Of a stretch of 64,000 nt of DNA, positions 39,601 through 48,889 are shown piece after piece. Position numbers and translations under genes: made by a program. Below the pieces are notes generated by a model. It saw only the letters and a program-made list of their open reading frames with translations, was not told the origin of the DNA and made no database searches. Each line of letters opens with the position of its first letter. Position 1 is the first letter of the stretch. The stretch is from Aureococcus anophagefferens (taxonomy: Eukaryota > Sar > Pelagophyceae > Pelagomonadales > Pelagomonadaceae), in the NCBI RefSeq assembly GCF_000186865.1, contig NW_008705568.1, forward strand, positions 583,513 to 647,512, given 5' to 3'.

Positions 39601-42555
39601 GCCGCGAGCGACGCGCGCGCGGCCGCGGGCACGCCCCCGTCCGTCACGAGGCCGCAGACGCGGTCGAAGCGGTCGCTCTGGAGCAGCGACGCCGTCTTCG
39701 ACGGGCCGCCGAGCTCCGTGGTCTTCTGGACGACGCGCGCCGCGGCGACGCGCGCGTCCTCGCTCCGCGCGTCCGACGCCACGAAGTCCAGGAACAGGCC
39801 CAGGTCCACGACGGCCGCGGCGAGGGACGCGCCCATGACGAGGGCGCAGGTGCACAAGATGTTGTCCAGCAGCACGTGGGGCTCGAGACCGTGGGGCGTC
39901 GCCTCGCGGTCCGCCTCGCCCTCGTCGTCGTCGTCCAGATCGTCGTCGTCCTCCGAGATGGCGCCGAGCTTGCCCGACGCCGTGCCTAAATCGCTCACGG
40001 CCAGCGCCGCCGCCGAGAACATGTTGTGCTTCTTGTACTCCTCCGCGTCGCGCCTTTCCATGAACTGCTCCGCGGCGGCCTGGTCCTGCGATTTGTGGTC
40101 GCGCATGATGAAGTCGTCCGCGAAGGCGTCGAGGCCCAGCGACTCCGGCGACGCCGACGACTCGTCGTCGCGCACGGCGTGGGCGCAGATGGCCAGCTTC
40201 ACGCGGGCCCAGGGGGACGAGGGCGCGGGCCGATGCCGGTAGCTCCGCGCGCGGCGCCGCGTCGGCGTATACGTTTCGTCCATGTGGCGGCACTGGAGCA
40301 CGAGCTTGTGCAAATCGTCGCCGTTGAGATCATCCAAGGGCTCGTCGCCGCAGCGGATCGTCAGCGCCGCGAGGCCCCACATGGACGCGACGCCGCAACT
40401 CAGCAGCGTCGCGTACTTTTCGTGCTTCTCCTCGATCTCGCGCGCGCACCAGACGCAGAGGTCCAAGAGCGCGTGGAGCGCGACGAGCGTGCCCGCGACC
40501 CCGTCGAGGGCCAAAATGCCCGGGTCCGTCGCGAGCACGCCCATGGCCACCGTGCTCAGGAGCAGCACGTCGACGCCTCGACTCCCCGCGAGCGTCGCGA
40601 GTGTCGAGAAGCCGCCGCGGCGCACGAAGACCTCGCGGGCCCGGGGCGACGACTTGATGCAGAACCAGAGGCCCTGCATGGCGACGAGCTGCGTGCCCGT
40701 GTCCATGGACGACGCGACGGCCGTCGTCGCGAGAACCCCCAAGCCCCGGTGCTCGTACATGTAGACCCGCAGCGCCGGCGCGCGATAGACCAGCGTCACG
40801 AGGCAGCCCGTGGCCACGTAGAGCACGTCGCCATCGACGATCTCCGCCTCCGGGGACTCGTGGTCGCCGTGGAGGAGCCGCGTCACGCCGCCCGACGCCA
40901 AATCCGCCTCGGACCGCGTCATCGCCTCCACCACCCGCAGCAGCGCCTCCAGAATCCCCAGGTCCACGAGGCGCTGGCGCAGGCCCGGCGGCGCGTCGAG
41001 CTCGCTGAGCTTCCAGAGGCAGCGGCACGCGGCCTTGAGCACGTCGCCGTCGTACGCCGCGGGGTCGCAGCACGCCAAAACTCGCCGCAGGAGACCGTCC
41101 GTGAGCGTGTCCAGGTTGTCCGGGTTCTGGGCGAACTCCCAGAGCGCGTTGAGCGTCGCGGCGTAGGAGTCCTGGGAGCCGCGGTCCGGGTCCAGCGCGC
41201 CAAAGTACTCGTCGACGAACTTTTTCGTCAGCGCCGTCGTCCGCGCGCGCTCCGCCTGCGCGGAACTCACATCTTCAACATGAGCATACGCGACCGTTTC
41301 GACGCAGGATCTTCGGCTCTGCTTCGAGAACACGACGAGAGCCATCGTTTCGTCCAAAAATCAGCCGAATCGACGTCGATTCGACCGAGCTCGAGAGTTC
41401 CGAAGTTCGGCGGGGATCGTCCGGCTCGCCGTTTGATTTCCACGCGGCGCTCCGCGTCGCGCCACGCGTCCAGACCCCGCGCCCAGGACACGTCGTCGAC
41501 CATCTCCTCGACCTCGAGCGTGTCCCAGGCGATCTCGTCGTTGAGCAGCTTGAGCCAGGTGCCCGGGTCCGCGCCGACGAGCGGCTGGTAGAGCTCGAGG
41601 CCTGGGCAGCACAAGGGTGATTCAACGTCGCTTCAACGTGTGTGTTCCGCGCGCGCGCGTTCCGGAAAAAGCATCCACGCTTCGAGACCGTTCCGAGAGA
41701 TGATCGCTCGTCCAAGAATTAGCCGAAACGAGTGGAAAACGGCCGAGATCGGAGCCTTTGAAGTTGGGAATTTCGCTCTCTTGTCCCGCCCTGCTCGAGG
41801 CCGTCGGGGCAGGGCGCGAAGGCCGCCGTCGCGGACTTGAGCACCTTCCACCAGGTGTGCATGTCGTCGAGGCCGTAGGTGAGCTCCTTGTCGACGACGG
41901 GGATCGAGGGGTCCGCCGTGTCCACGAGCTTGAGCCGGAGCCGGCCCTCGTCCCGCCGCTGCGTCGCCGCGCGCTGCCGCGCGAGGCTCCCGCGGTTCGC
42001 GAAGACGCCCGACTCGCGGCTCACCTTCTGGTGGACGACGCGCCGCAGCATGGACGAGTGGCGCTGCTGGCGCTCGGCCGGCTCCCCGGGCGCCTCGGGC
42101 GCGCTCGGCGGCGGCGGCGGCCCGCCGCCGCCGCCGCGCGTCGTGAAGGACACGCGGCCCTCCCGGATCTGCACGACGGGCTCGTCGGGGTCCTTGCCCG
42201 GCTCCGCGCCGCCGGGCTGGATCGACGCGCGGTGCTCGCGGCTCCGCGCGCCGCCGCCGCCGGGCCCGAGGCCCGCCATGCGGAACGAGCTCCGCGTCGA
42301 CGAGCCGCGCGCGGCGCCCGGCGGGCCCTTGCTGACGCCCTGGATCGACGTCCGCGTGACGCGGTGCTCCGACGCGCCGGTGGCGTTGGCCGCGGCCTTG
42401 GCGGTCTCCTCCGCCGCCTTCTCGGCCTGGGCCTTGGCGGCGGCCGTCGGCGGCGCCGGCGCGGCGCGCGTGCCGGGCGGCGCGGCGCGCATGCTCTGCC
42501 GGCCCGGCGGCGTGCCGCCGCGGCTCGACGGCCGGCCTCGAGGCGTCGTGCTCAT
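33664..42555 (-). CDS. Giant armadillo/HEAT-type repeat protein split by four introners
   Basis: Five exons (41802-42555, 41456-41601, 39580-41255, 38867-39368, 33664-38652) give a 2,688-aa protein with one frame. All four introns are introner elements. The N-terminal 200 residues are Pro/Ser-rich. Residues about 250-1,150 are stacked helices of armadillo/HEAT type (LKAACRCLWKLSELDAPPGL, QLVAMQGLWFCIKSSPRA, TVRAALYALQKISSEKK, LRFTTLLVLLNLSTD, EVCVSILSNLAREPTCQAMM). The next 900 residues form a unique region with hydrophobic helices. The last 450 are basic and disordered, with SPSPRGT and GTVRSSTPR repeats. It resembles very large scaffold proteins of protists; I do not recognise a family. Its start is 141 bp from the divergent polyproline gene. 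Confidence 0.8.
38653..38858 (+). mobile_element. Introner element, family B, diverged ends (fourth intron of the armadillo gene)
   Basis: About 206 bp, ends CTGTGCCGGAAACAA and TTGTTTCCTGCCCCG, which pair imperfectly. Flanks TGCTTCAC (38645-38652) and CGCTTCAC (38859-38866) match at seven of eight. The intron is 38653-38866 (214 bp), GT-AG on the minus strand, joining DAE to VKHGIVEIA. It contains the shared core with one change. Confidence 0.9.
39369..39571 (+). mobile_element. Introner element, family B (third intron of the armadillo gene)
   Basis: A 203-bp element with ends CTGTGTGGAAATC and GATTCCCACACAG and an exact 8-bp duplication CGCGCCGC (39361-39368 and 39572-39579). The intron is 39369-39579 with a GC donor on the minus strand. 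Splicing restores SHAATRRAWVSGEDAEE. Confidence 0.93.
41256..41447 (-). mobile_element. Introner element, family B core in 192-bp form, inverted (second intron of the armadillo gene)
   Basis: A 192-bp element with ends CTGCGCGGAACTCACATC and GATTTCCACGCGG and an exact 8-bp duplication CGCTCCGC (41248-41255 and 41448-41455). The intron is 41256-41455 (200 bp), donor GC, restoring LDAWRDAERARTTALTKKF. It is in the opposite orientation to the other family B copies and has the length of family A. Confidence 0.9.
41602..41793 (-). mobile_element. Introner element, family A (first intron of the armadillo gene)
   Basis: A 192-bp element, ends CTGGGCAGCACAAGGG and CTCTTGTCCCGCCCTG, with an exact 8-bp duplication CTCGAGGC (41594-41601 and 41794-41801). 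The intron is 41602-41801, donor GC on the minus strand, restoring PDGLELYQPLVGADPG. Confidence 0.93.
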
Positions 42556-42696
42556 GTCGAAGGAAGGACGAAACGCTTCAAGAAAAGTACTTACAGAACT
42601 TGAAGCGCGCCTATTTTCCAGGCAATCTCGGGTCGAGAGGGTGGTCCCGAGTAAAATTTCCTCGAGGATCCGAGCGGCGCCGTCGCGCGTGCGGCC

Positions 42697-43139
42697 ATGA
42701 AGGCCATGCGGAAGATGAGCAAGAAGCTCGTCGGAACGTCGAAGAAGAAGGACGCGCCGGAGCCGCAGAAGGGCGACGGCGACCAGCTCGCGGAGCTGCT
42801 GAACAAGAAGACGCTGACGCGCGACGAGGCGCAGCGCATCAAGCGCGCCATGAGCGGGGGCGCCGTCGGCGCGCCGCGGAAGCTCGTCGGCCTCCCGGGC
42901 GGGGACGGCGCGGAGGCGCCGGAGCCCGGCGACGACCTCGAGCGCGCGTCCGGGGGCTCGGAGATCGCGTGGGCGACCGTCGACCCACCGGCCTCCGGGT
43001 CGCCGGACCGCCCCGCGCCGCCGAGCGCCGCGCCGCCGCCGCCGCCGCCGCCGCCGCCGTCGCCGGGCCGCGACCTCGAGTCGCCGCGGCTCTCCGCGCC
43101 GCCGCCGCCGCCGGATCCGCCCGCGCGGGCCCCGGACGC

Positions 43140-43170
<31 letters not shown>

Positions 43171-43832
43171 GGGTCGCCCGGCCGGCCCGCGGGCTGGCGG
43201 CCGCCGCCGCCGCCGCGGCGGTCGCCGTCGGAGATCGTCGCGGGCCGCGAGGCCGAGCTCGAGAGCGAGGGCGCGGGCCTCGCTCGCCGCGCCGCGTCGC
43301 CGCCGGCGTCGCCGCCCGCGCCCGCGCCGGCGGCCGACGGCGACGACGCGCCGGTCTACGTCGTCGAGTTCGACCGCGACGGCGTCGCCGTGCGCGAGGA
43401 GGTCGTCGTCCTGGCGTCCTACGCGAACGGTCTGGCGGACGCGCGGTGCCTGAGCGACGGGCTCGTGACGATCGTCAAGCTCCGGCACCTGTCGCTCCGG
43501 GACGCGCTCGTCGTCGGCGGCGGCGCCTGCCAGATCGACGACGACGACGACGACCTCCCGCCCCTCAGCGACGACGAGCCGGACGCGGCGGAGCCGGAGC
43601 CCGCGCCGGAGCCGGAGGCCGCGCCCGCGCCGGAGCCGGAGGCCGCGCCCGCGCCGGAGCCGGAGGAGGCGTCCGCGCCGGAGCGGGAGCTGCAGGCCGA
43701 GTCGTCCTCCGGCCCGACGCTCTCCCTCGACGCCGTCGACGGCGACGCGGAGCCGACCTGGCAGCTCCCGGGGAAACCGCCGCCGCCGCCGCCGCGCCGC
43801 CACTCGGCGCCGCCGCAGCCGCCGCCGCCGAA

Positions 43833-43867
<35 letters not shown>

Positions 43868-44061
43868 GCCGCAACTCCGGGCCGCCCGAGCCGCCGCCGC
43901 GGTCCCCGGCGCCGTCCATCGACGCCGGCGCGCCGCCGGAGGAGCCCGAGGCCAAGCCGAAGAAGCGCCTCAGCCAGCGCCTCTCGCTCCGGAAGGACGC
44001 GCCGGCCAAGGACATCATCGCGGACCACGGCATCGTCACGGGCTCGCTCTTCGAGCTCTAG
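42697..44061 (+). CDS. Polyproline-rich protein, actin-regulator-like composition
   Basis: A 454-aa protein. The basic N-terminus (MRKMSKKLVGTSKKKDAPEP) is followed by a short helix with NKKTLTRDEAQRIKRAM. Three long polyproline tracts (about residues 110-130, 150-165 and 375-390) resemble the profilin-binding FH1 region of formins. The stretch VYVVEFDRDGVAVREEVVVL looks folded. EPAPEPEAAPAPEPEAAPAP is a tandem acidic repeat. The basic end KPKKRLSQRLSLRKDAPAKD is conserved-looking. There is no formin FH2 domain, so this is not a formin. It may be a cytoskeletal scaffold or a disordered protein of other function. Confidence 0.55.
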
Positions 44062-44094
44062 CGGCGCGGCTAATCTTTCCTTACGCGAGCCGGC

Positions 44095-45369
44095 TCACTC
44101 CTCCTCCATGGGCTGCGACGGCTCCGTGTCCGGCGCCGCGTTGAAGACGAGGGGCTGGGAGTCGTCGTCGAGGCCGTCGAGCGGCGTCTCCGCGGGCGGC
44201 GCCTCGGCGGGCGCGGCGGCCGGCGCGGCCGGCGCGGCCTCCTCGAGCGGCGTCTCCGCGGGCGCGGCCTCCTCGAGCGGCGTCTCGGCGGGCGCGGCCT
44301 CCTCGGCGGGCGCGGCCTCCTCGGCGGCCGGCGCGGCCATCTCCTCGGCGGCCGGCGCGGCCATCTCTTCGTCGGCCTCCTCGACGGCGGCCTCCTCGAC
44401 CGCCGCCTCCTCGACGGCCGCCTCCTCGGCCGCCGCCGGCTCCGCCGCGGGCGCATCCTCGAAGTCGAACTCCTCCTCGGAGTCCTCCTCGGCGGCCTTG
44501 GCCTCGACCGGCGCCGGCGCGGCCTCGACCGCCTTGGCCTTGGCCGCGGGCGGCGCCGCGGGCGCGCGCTCGAAGTCGTCCTCCTCGTCCATCTCCGCCT
44601 CGGCCATGGCCGCCTCCGCCTCGGCGTCGGCCTCGAGCGCCGCGGCCTCGGCCGCGGCCGCCGCCTCCTCGAGCGCGGCCTCGAAGGCCGCCTCCTCGTC
44701 GACGTCGTCCTCGTCGCCGGCCGCGGCGCGCTTCTCCCGCGCCTTGGCCTCGCGCAGGGCCAGCGCCGCGGCCTTCTTCTCCGCGAGCGCGTTCGCCATG
44801 GACCCCTCGGCGGGCTTGCGCGCGCCGGCGGGCGCGAGGTCCTCGTCGTCGTCGTGGCCCTCGGCGCGGCGCCGCTTGCGCCAGTTCTCGTAGCGCTGGT
44901 TCTGGCGCATGTCCTCGACGACGTTGCGCACGAGCGCCTTCTTGCCCATGGTCTCGATGCGCTGGAGCATGTCGTCGAGCGGCAGCTTCGGGAAGAGGCC
45001 CGCGGCCCACTGGCGGTAGCCCTCGACGAGGCGCGCCGCGTCCTCCGCGGCGTCGCGGTGCCGGCACTTGGCGCGCTTCGGCATGTGCTTGACGAGCCAC
45101 TCGAGGCCCTCGGCCTTCATGAGGTGGTTCTCCGTGAACTTGGGCCGCGGCGCGCGCGCCTTGAGGCCGAGCACGTCGTCCTTGCCGCCCTTAGCGGGCT
45201 TGGCGTCGAAGTCGGGCAGCGCGCCGCCGGCGTCGGCGCCGCCGCCGTCGAGGGGCGCCGCGTCCGCGGCCTTGGCGCTCTTCGTCGGCGCGGCGCCGAC
45301 GTCGTCGTACATCAAGTTCTCATCGCCCTCCTCGAAGGTGTCGACGAAGGGGATGGCACCGCCCCGCAT
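44095..45369 (-). CDS. TIPIN: TIPIN/Swi3/Csm3-family replication-fork protection protein
   Basis: A 424-aa protein. Residues about 75-155 carry the Swi3 domain: APRPKFTENHLMKAEGLEWL, AARLVEGYRQWAAGLFPKLP, LDDMLQRIETMGKKALVRNV and then VEDMRQN. Human TIPIN has the same order, with 'Arg/Pro-x-Leu', 'His-Trp-Ala-x-Arg-Leu-Phe-Pro-Lys' and 'Asp-Phe-x-x-Arg-Val-Glu' at these places. TIPIN binds Timeless and stabilises paused replication forks. The rest is a long Ala/Glu-rich acidic tail with tandem units such as AAVEE and EEAAPAETPL, longer than in animals. The start at 45369 is the first ATG. It ends 33 bp from the convergent polyproline gene. Confidence 0.8.
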   Translation of the reverse strand: MRGGAIPFVDTFEEGDENLMYDDVGAAPTKSAKAADAAPLDGGGADAGGALPDFDAKPAKGGKDDVLGLKARAPRPKFTENHLMKAEGLEWLVKHMPKRAKCRHRDAAEDAARLVEGYRQWAAGLFPKLPLDDMLQRIETMGKKALVRNVVEDMRQNQRYENWRKRRRAEGHDDDEDLAPAGARKPAEGSMANALAEKKAAALALREAKAREKRAAAGDEDDVDEEAAFEAALEEAAAAAEAAALEADAEAEAAMAEAEMDEEDDFERAPAAPPAAKAKAVEAAPAPVEAKAAEEDSEEEFDFEDAPAAEPAAAEEAAVEEAAVEEAAVEEADEEMAAPAAEEMAAPAAEEAAPAEEAAPAETPLEEAAPAETPLEEAAPAAPAAAPAEAPPAETPLDGLDDDSQPLVFNAAPDTEPSQPMEEE

Positions 45370-45603
45370 CGTCGCTGCGCTTGGTTTAGCGGTGCTTCCG
45401 AGCGGTTCAGCACGTGAGCAACAGACTCGACGACCTCTCAGTTTTTCAAAACATCGGCCGCGGCTTTTGTGTCGGCTCAACGTCGACTGCAAATCGACGA
45501 TGCCGTCGGAGTCCGTATACGTACGGCGACTTCCTCTACGCGGGCATGCTGGACTTTGCGGCGGGTGCTGGGCGGCAAGGGCGGCTTCGACCGGATCGCC
45601 TAG
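45370..45603. other. Spacer 3' of the ankyrin gene and 5' of the TIPIN gene
   Basis: 234 bp. It should hold the promoter of the TIPIN gene. Nothing further is visible. Confidence 0.4.
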
Positions 45604-46314
45604 TTAGTACGCGGAGTCGCGCGCGCTGCGCCAGAACGTGAGCACGTGCATGAAGACGTCGTCGGGCATTTTGGCGTCGAGGAAGAGCCGGGCTTGCGCG
45701 CGCGCGCGGCACGGGCCGGTGCGGCGCCGCGCCGGCAGCTCGCGGCGGAGGGCGAGGAGCTGGTTTCGCGGCGCGGCCACGTACGCGGACCAGCCGCCCG
45801 CCGCGCGGACGTCGGCGAGGAACGCGGCATTGTTCAGCTGGCGGCCGGCGCGCACTCTGGCCTCATGATCTTGGCCATGGTATCGCGCGAAGGCCTCGGG
45901 ATCTTGGCCGTCGTCATTACGCGCGTCGAGCGACGCGCCGCGGCTGAGGAGGAGCTTGCACATTTTGACGGCGTACGGGCTGCCGGCGGCAGCTCGATGG
46001 AGCGCGGTATGGCTCCCGCCACGCGGAGAGCGATTGCGCTCATCGACGTGAGCGCCGGCGTCCAGCAGGAGGACCGCTGCGTCGCACCGGTTGTTATGGG
46101 CGGCGATGTGCAGCGGCAATGAACACGCTTCCATGCGCGCGCCGTGGTCCAGGAGTCATCGAAGGGCCGAACAGTACCCACGGAAAACTGCGAGACACAG
46201 GCGCGTCAATGGAGTAATAGTGTCGGACTGAGGAGGAACGAGAGCATCGATGTCGCCGCCATTTCGGCACCACGCCTGCGCTTCGCCGAGAAAGGCCCGT
46301 TCCTCGGAGACCAT
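45604..46314 (-). pseudogene. Ankyrin-repeat protein with an in-frame TGA
   Basis: One frame encodes 236 residues from ATG at 46314. Ankyrin repeats are visible as TPLTRLCLAVFRGYCSALR, LLDHGARMEACSLPLHIAAH, CDAAVLLLDAGAHVDERNRS, HTALHRAAAGSPYAVKMCK and LLLSRGASLDARNDDGQDPE. The end PDDVFMHVLTFWR recalls an F-box or SOCS-like helix. TGA at 46156-46158 interrupts the first repeat between SALR and LLDHGA, where ankyrin repeats often carry Trp, so TGG to TGA is the simplest reading. Everything else is intact. Recent pseudogene, sequencing error or readthrough (the next base is C, a leaky context) are the options. Confidence 0.6.
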
Positions 46315-46508
46315 CGTCTCGGCCCGGGGCTCCCTCTGATTTCTTAAACCGCACAGGTTGAAAGTCAAATTGAAGTCTGTAAATAAAGCAACCCGTCGGA
46401 CTTGTAAGTGGACTTGTACGGCGTGGGCGACGAAGTCGCAACAACATGTACACGAGTCGACAGCGAGCCAATAAAGTACACGTCGACGCGTCTCGAAAAA
46501 AAAAAAAC

Positions 46509-48713
46509 TTACCCCTGCCCCTCGCTCTCCGAGCTGCCCCGGCGATCCTTCGCAATGGACGCGACGTCCGGCGCGCCGAGGTGCTTCGCGACCGCGTCCT
46601 GGGCCGCGCGCATCTCGGCGAGCGCCGCGAGCGCCGACGTCAGCGTCGCTTTCGCGTGGAGCAGGCGCGCGCGCCGCTCGCGCTTCCGGTCCTCGGCGAG
46701 CTCCGCGGCGCGGTCCTCGGCGCCGGCGTCGTCGTCGATGTCGCCCGCGGTGCCCGTCGTCATCTTCTCGAACTGGAGCACCATGAGCATGGCCGGGTCG
46801 ACCTTCTCCCGGCTCTTGATCTTGTCGAAGTCGACCTTGCCGCCCGCGGACTTCTCGATGAACCGGTGCACGAGCCGGTCCGCGAGCATGAAGGGGAAGT
46901 TCACGAAGTAGCGGAAGTCCTCGTTGAACTCCTGCGCGACCTTGTCCGTGCCCGCCTTCTCGATGAGCTCGTCGCGCACGTCCTCGTAGGCGTGGTCGAT
47001 GATCGACAGGAGCATGGACAGCACCACGAAGGCCGTGACGACGATGAACATGACGCAGAGGAACGGCCCCGAGAGCGCGTTCGTCGTCGCCCGGCCCGGG
47101 CCGATGAGCGTCGTGATGTCGAAGTCGCCGAGCAGGGCCCGGAACATGCTCCGCATCGCCGTGGGGAAGTCCGAATATTCGAAGAGCTCCGACCCGAAGG
47201 CGAGCTGGAACGCCGCGGCGAACGCGATCGTGACGACGCCCAAGATGATGCAGATGGGCCCCATCTCGATGGAGCTCCGCGAGATCGTGTCCGACAGCTG
47301 CGCGAGGCCCGGGTGGGAGCGCAAATATTTAAAAAGCCGGAAGTAGGACATGATGGAGTTGAAGGAGTTGAGCTCGTCGATGAACTTGTACCAGACGATC
47401 TGCTGCGCGAGGTCGCCCGGGAAGGCGTCGTAGTCGACGATGGACGACCCGCCCTTGGCGGACACCCACCGCGTGTTATCATAGCGCAGGCTCATGACCG
47501 CGACGAAAATAGAAAGGTTCACGGCCGTCATGACGTTCCAGACCGACGAGCAGTAGGCCCGGAGGCCGCCCCTGCAGAGCCGCTTCGTCTCGAGGAGGAT
47601 GTAGCACCAGACCTGGCCGTAGAGCGCGAACTCCAGCAAGGAAATCACGCGGCTCGTCGTCGTGACGCCGTCGTTCGTCAGCGCCCGGTTCGTGTGCGCC
47701 AGGGACACGGACAGGATGTTGAAGGACGGGATCACCGTGCCCGCGGGCATGAACTCCACGAGACCCCGGAACAATGTAAAAAGGTCCGTGCCCGGGTTGT
47801 AGACGACGAACTCCGTGAGCAGCGCCCGCGTGTCCGGCGTGATGAGCCACTCGTCGTCGCGGAGCCGGCGGAGCTCCGCGATCGCGCCCGCGTACGTCGC
47901 GTTGAGGTCGAAGACCTGGCCCCCGCCGCAGTACCGTTTATAGGTGGTCGTGCTGTAGAGCGTGGGCTCCTCGGTCTCGTCGGCCGTGCGGTAGGGTATG
48001 GTGTAGTTGCCGTCGGGGCTCACCCAGTCGCTCGTGTCCTCGTTGCTCCCGCCCCAGCGGCAGGACCGCGGCGACTCGTACGGCTCCCAGATGCGCCCGA
48101 CGTCCGCGTCCGCGCCGTGCCGCAAAAAGCGCGTGATCTGCGACCGCCCGGGCACCGTGACGCGCCGCAGCCGCATGCGCCCGATGCGAAAATTCTGCTG
48201 GTCCGCCAGGAAGTGCGTCTCCGGGCCGCTCAGCGGCCGGTTCGACCCGTCGACCGCCGTCGGCAGCACGCCGGGGACCATGACGCCCTCGAGCCAGGAG
48301 TAGACCTGGTGCCTGAGATTCAGAAACTGGAACGGCACGTTGTACTCGAACTCGTTGCCCGTGAACCAGTCCTCGAAGGCGAGGTGCGTGTTGTAGGGGT
48401 CCGCGTTCCGCTCGGCGTACACTACGCAGGTGAACGTCGCGAGGAAGCCCATGTAGATGAGGAAGTCCCAGAAGGCGACGCTGAAGCCCTTGCGGCCCTT
48501 GGGTTGTTCCTCCCCGCCCGCGGCCTCCCGGGCCTCCCGCGCGAGCCGCTCCTCCTCCGCCTCCTGCTCGCGCCGCTCCCGCTCCTCGTCCTCGTCCTCG
48601 CTCATGTGCTCGATGGCGCGGTAGATGGCGTTCATCGTCCGCCAGACGAGCGCCATCGTCGTCCCCACGGCGATGACGCCGAGGCCCAGCGCGAACATCT
48701 CGAAGAAGCCCAT
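46509..48713 (-). CDS. Polycystin-2 (PKD2/TRPP)-family cation channel
   Basis: A 734-aa membrane protein. The N-terminus has a span at about residues 1-25 and another at about 75-95 (VAFWDFLIYMGFLATFTCVV). A large extracellular loop follows with the polycystin features DWFTGNEFEYNVPFQFLNL, PRSCRWGGSNEDTSDWVSPD and YAGAIAELRRLRDDEWLITP plus FVVYNPGTDLFTLFRGLVEF. The channel domain contains the remaining helices, ending with the pore region FEYSDFPTAMRSMFRALLGD and FDITTL, then MFIVVTAFVVLSMLLSIIDH. The cytosolic tail is charged and helical. PKD2 proteins are calcium-permeable and often ciliary. Start at 48713 is the first ATG; 176 bp separate it from the divergent sirtuin gene. Confidence 0.88.
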   Translation of the reverse strand: MGFFEMFALGLGVIAVGTTMALVWRTMNAIYRAIEHMSEDEDEERERREQEAEEERLAREAREAAGGEEQPKGRKGFSVAFWDFLIYMGFLATFTCVVYAERNADPYNTHLAFEDWFTGNEFEYNVPFQFLNLRHQVYSWLEGVMVPGVLPTAVDGSNRPLSGPETHFLADQQNFRIGRMRLRRVTVPGRSQITRFLRHGADADVGRIWEPYESPRSCRWGGSNEDTSDWVSPDGNYTIPYRTADETEEPTLYSTTTYKRYCGGGQVFDLNATYAGAIAELRRLRDDEWLITPDTRALLTEFVVYNPGTDLFTLFRGLVEFMPAGTVIPSFNILSVSLAHTNRALTNDGVTTTSRVISLLEFALYGQVWCYILLETKRLCRGGLRAYCSSVWNVMTAVNLSIFVAVMSLRYDNTRWVSAKGGSSIVDYDAFPGDLAQQIVWYKFIDELNSFNSIMSYFRLFKYLRSHPGLAQLSDTISRSSIEMGPICIILGVVTIAFAAAFQLAFGSELFEYSDFPTAMRSMFRALLGDFDITTLIGPGRATTNALSGPFLCVMFIVVTAFVVLSMLLSIIDHAYEDVRDELIEKAGTDKVAQEFNEDFRYFVNFPFMLADRLVHRFIEKSAGGKVDFDKIKSREKVDPAMLMVLQFEKMTTGTAGDIDDDAGAEDRAAELAEDRKRERRARLLHAKATLTSALAALAEMRAAQDAVAKHLGAPDVASIAKDRRGSSESEGQG

Positions 48714-48889
48714 GGCGCCGGCGGCCGGCGGCGGCGCGCGCGCTGGCCCAGGCCGACAACACTGGGCTGCCAAAGTTCAACACCTCGCTACGTTGACCAA
48801 GCATGTCGGACGAGCACTTCTTGCCACAAGCAATGCTTGAGCAAAATGCGGCGTGAGGCTGCACGACCGGCAGCAGCAACCAGCGCACG

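Noticed and set aside
41275..41715. Peptides such as RSSLGTVSKRGCFF that recur in several places
   Set aside because: They are translations of family A introners and not a conserved protein family.
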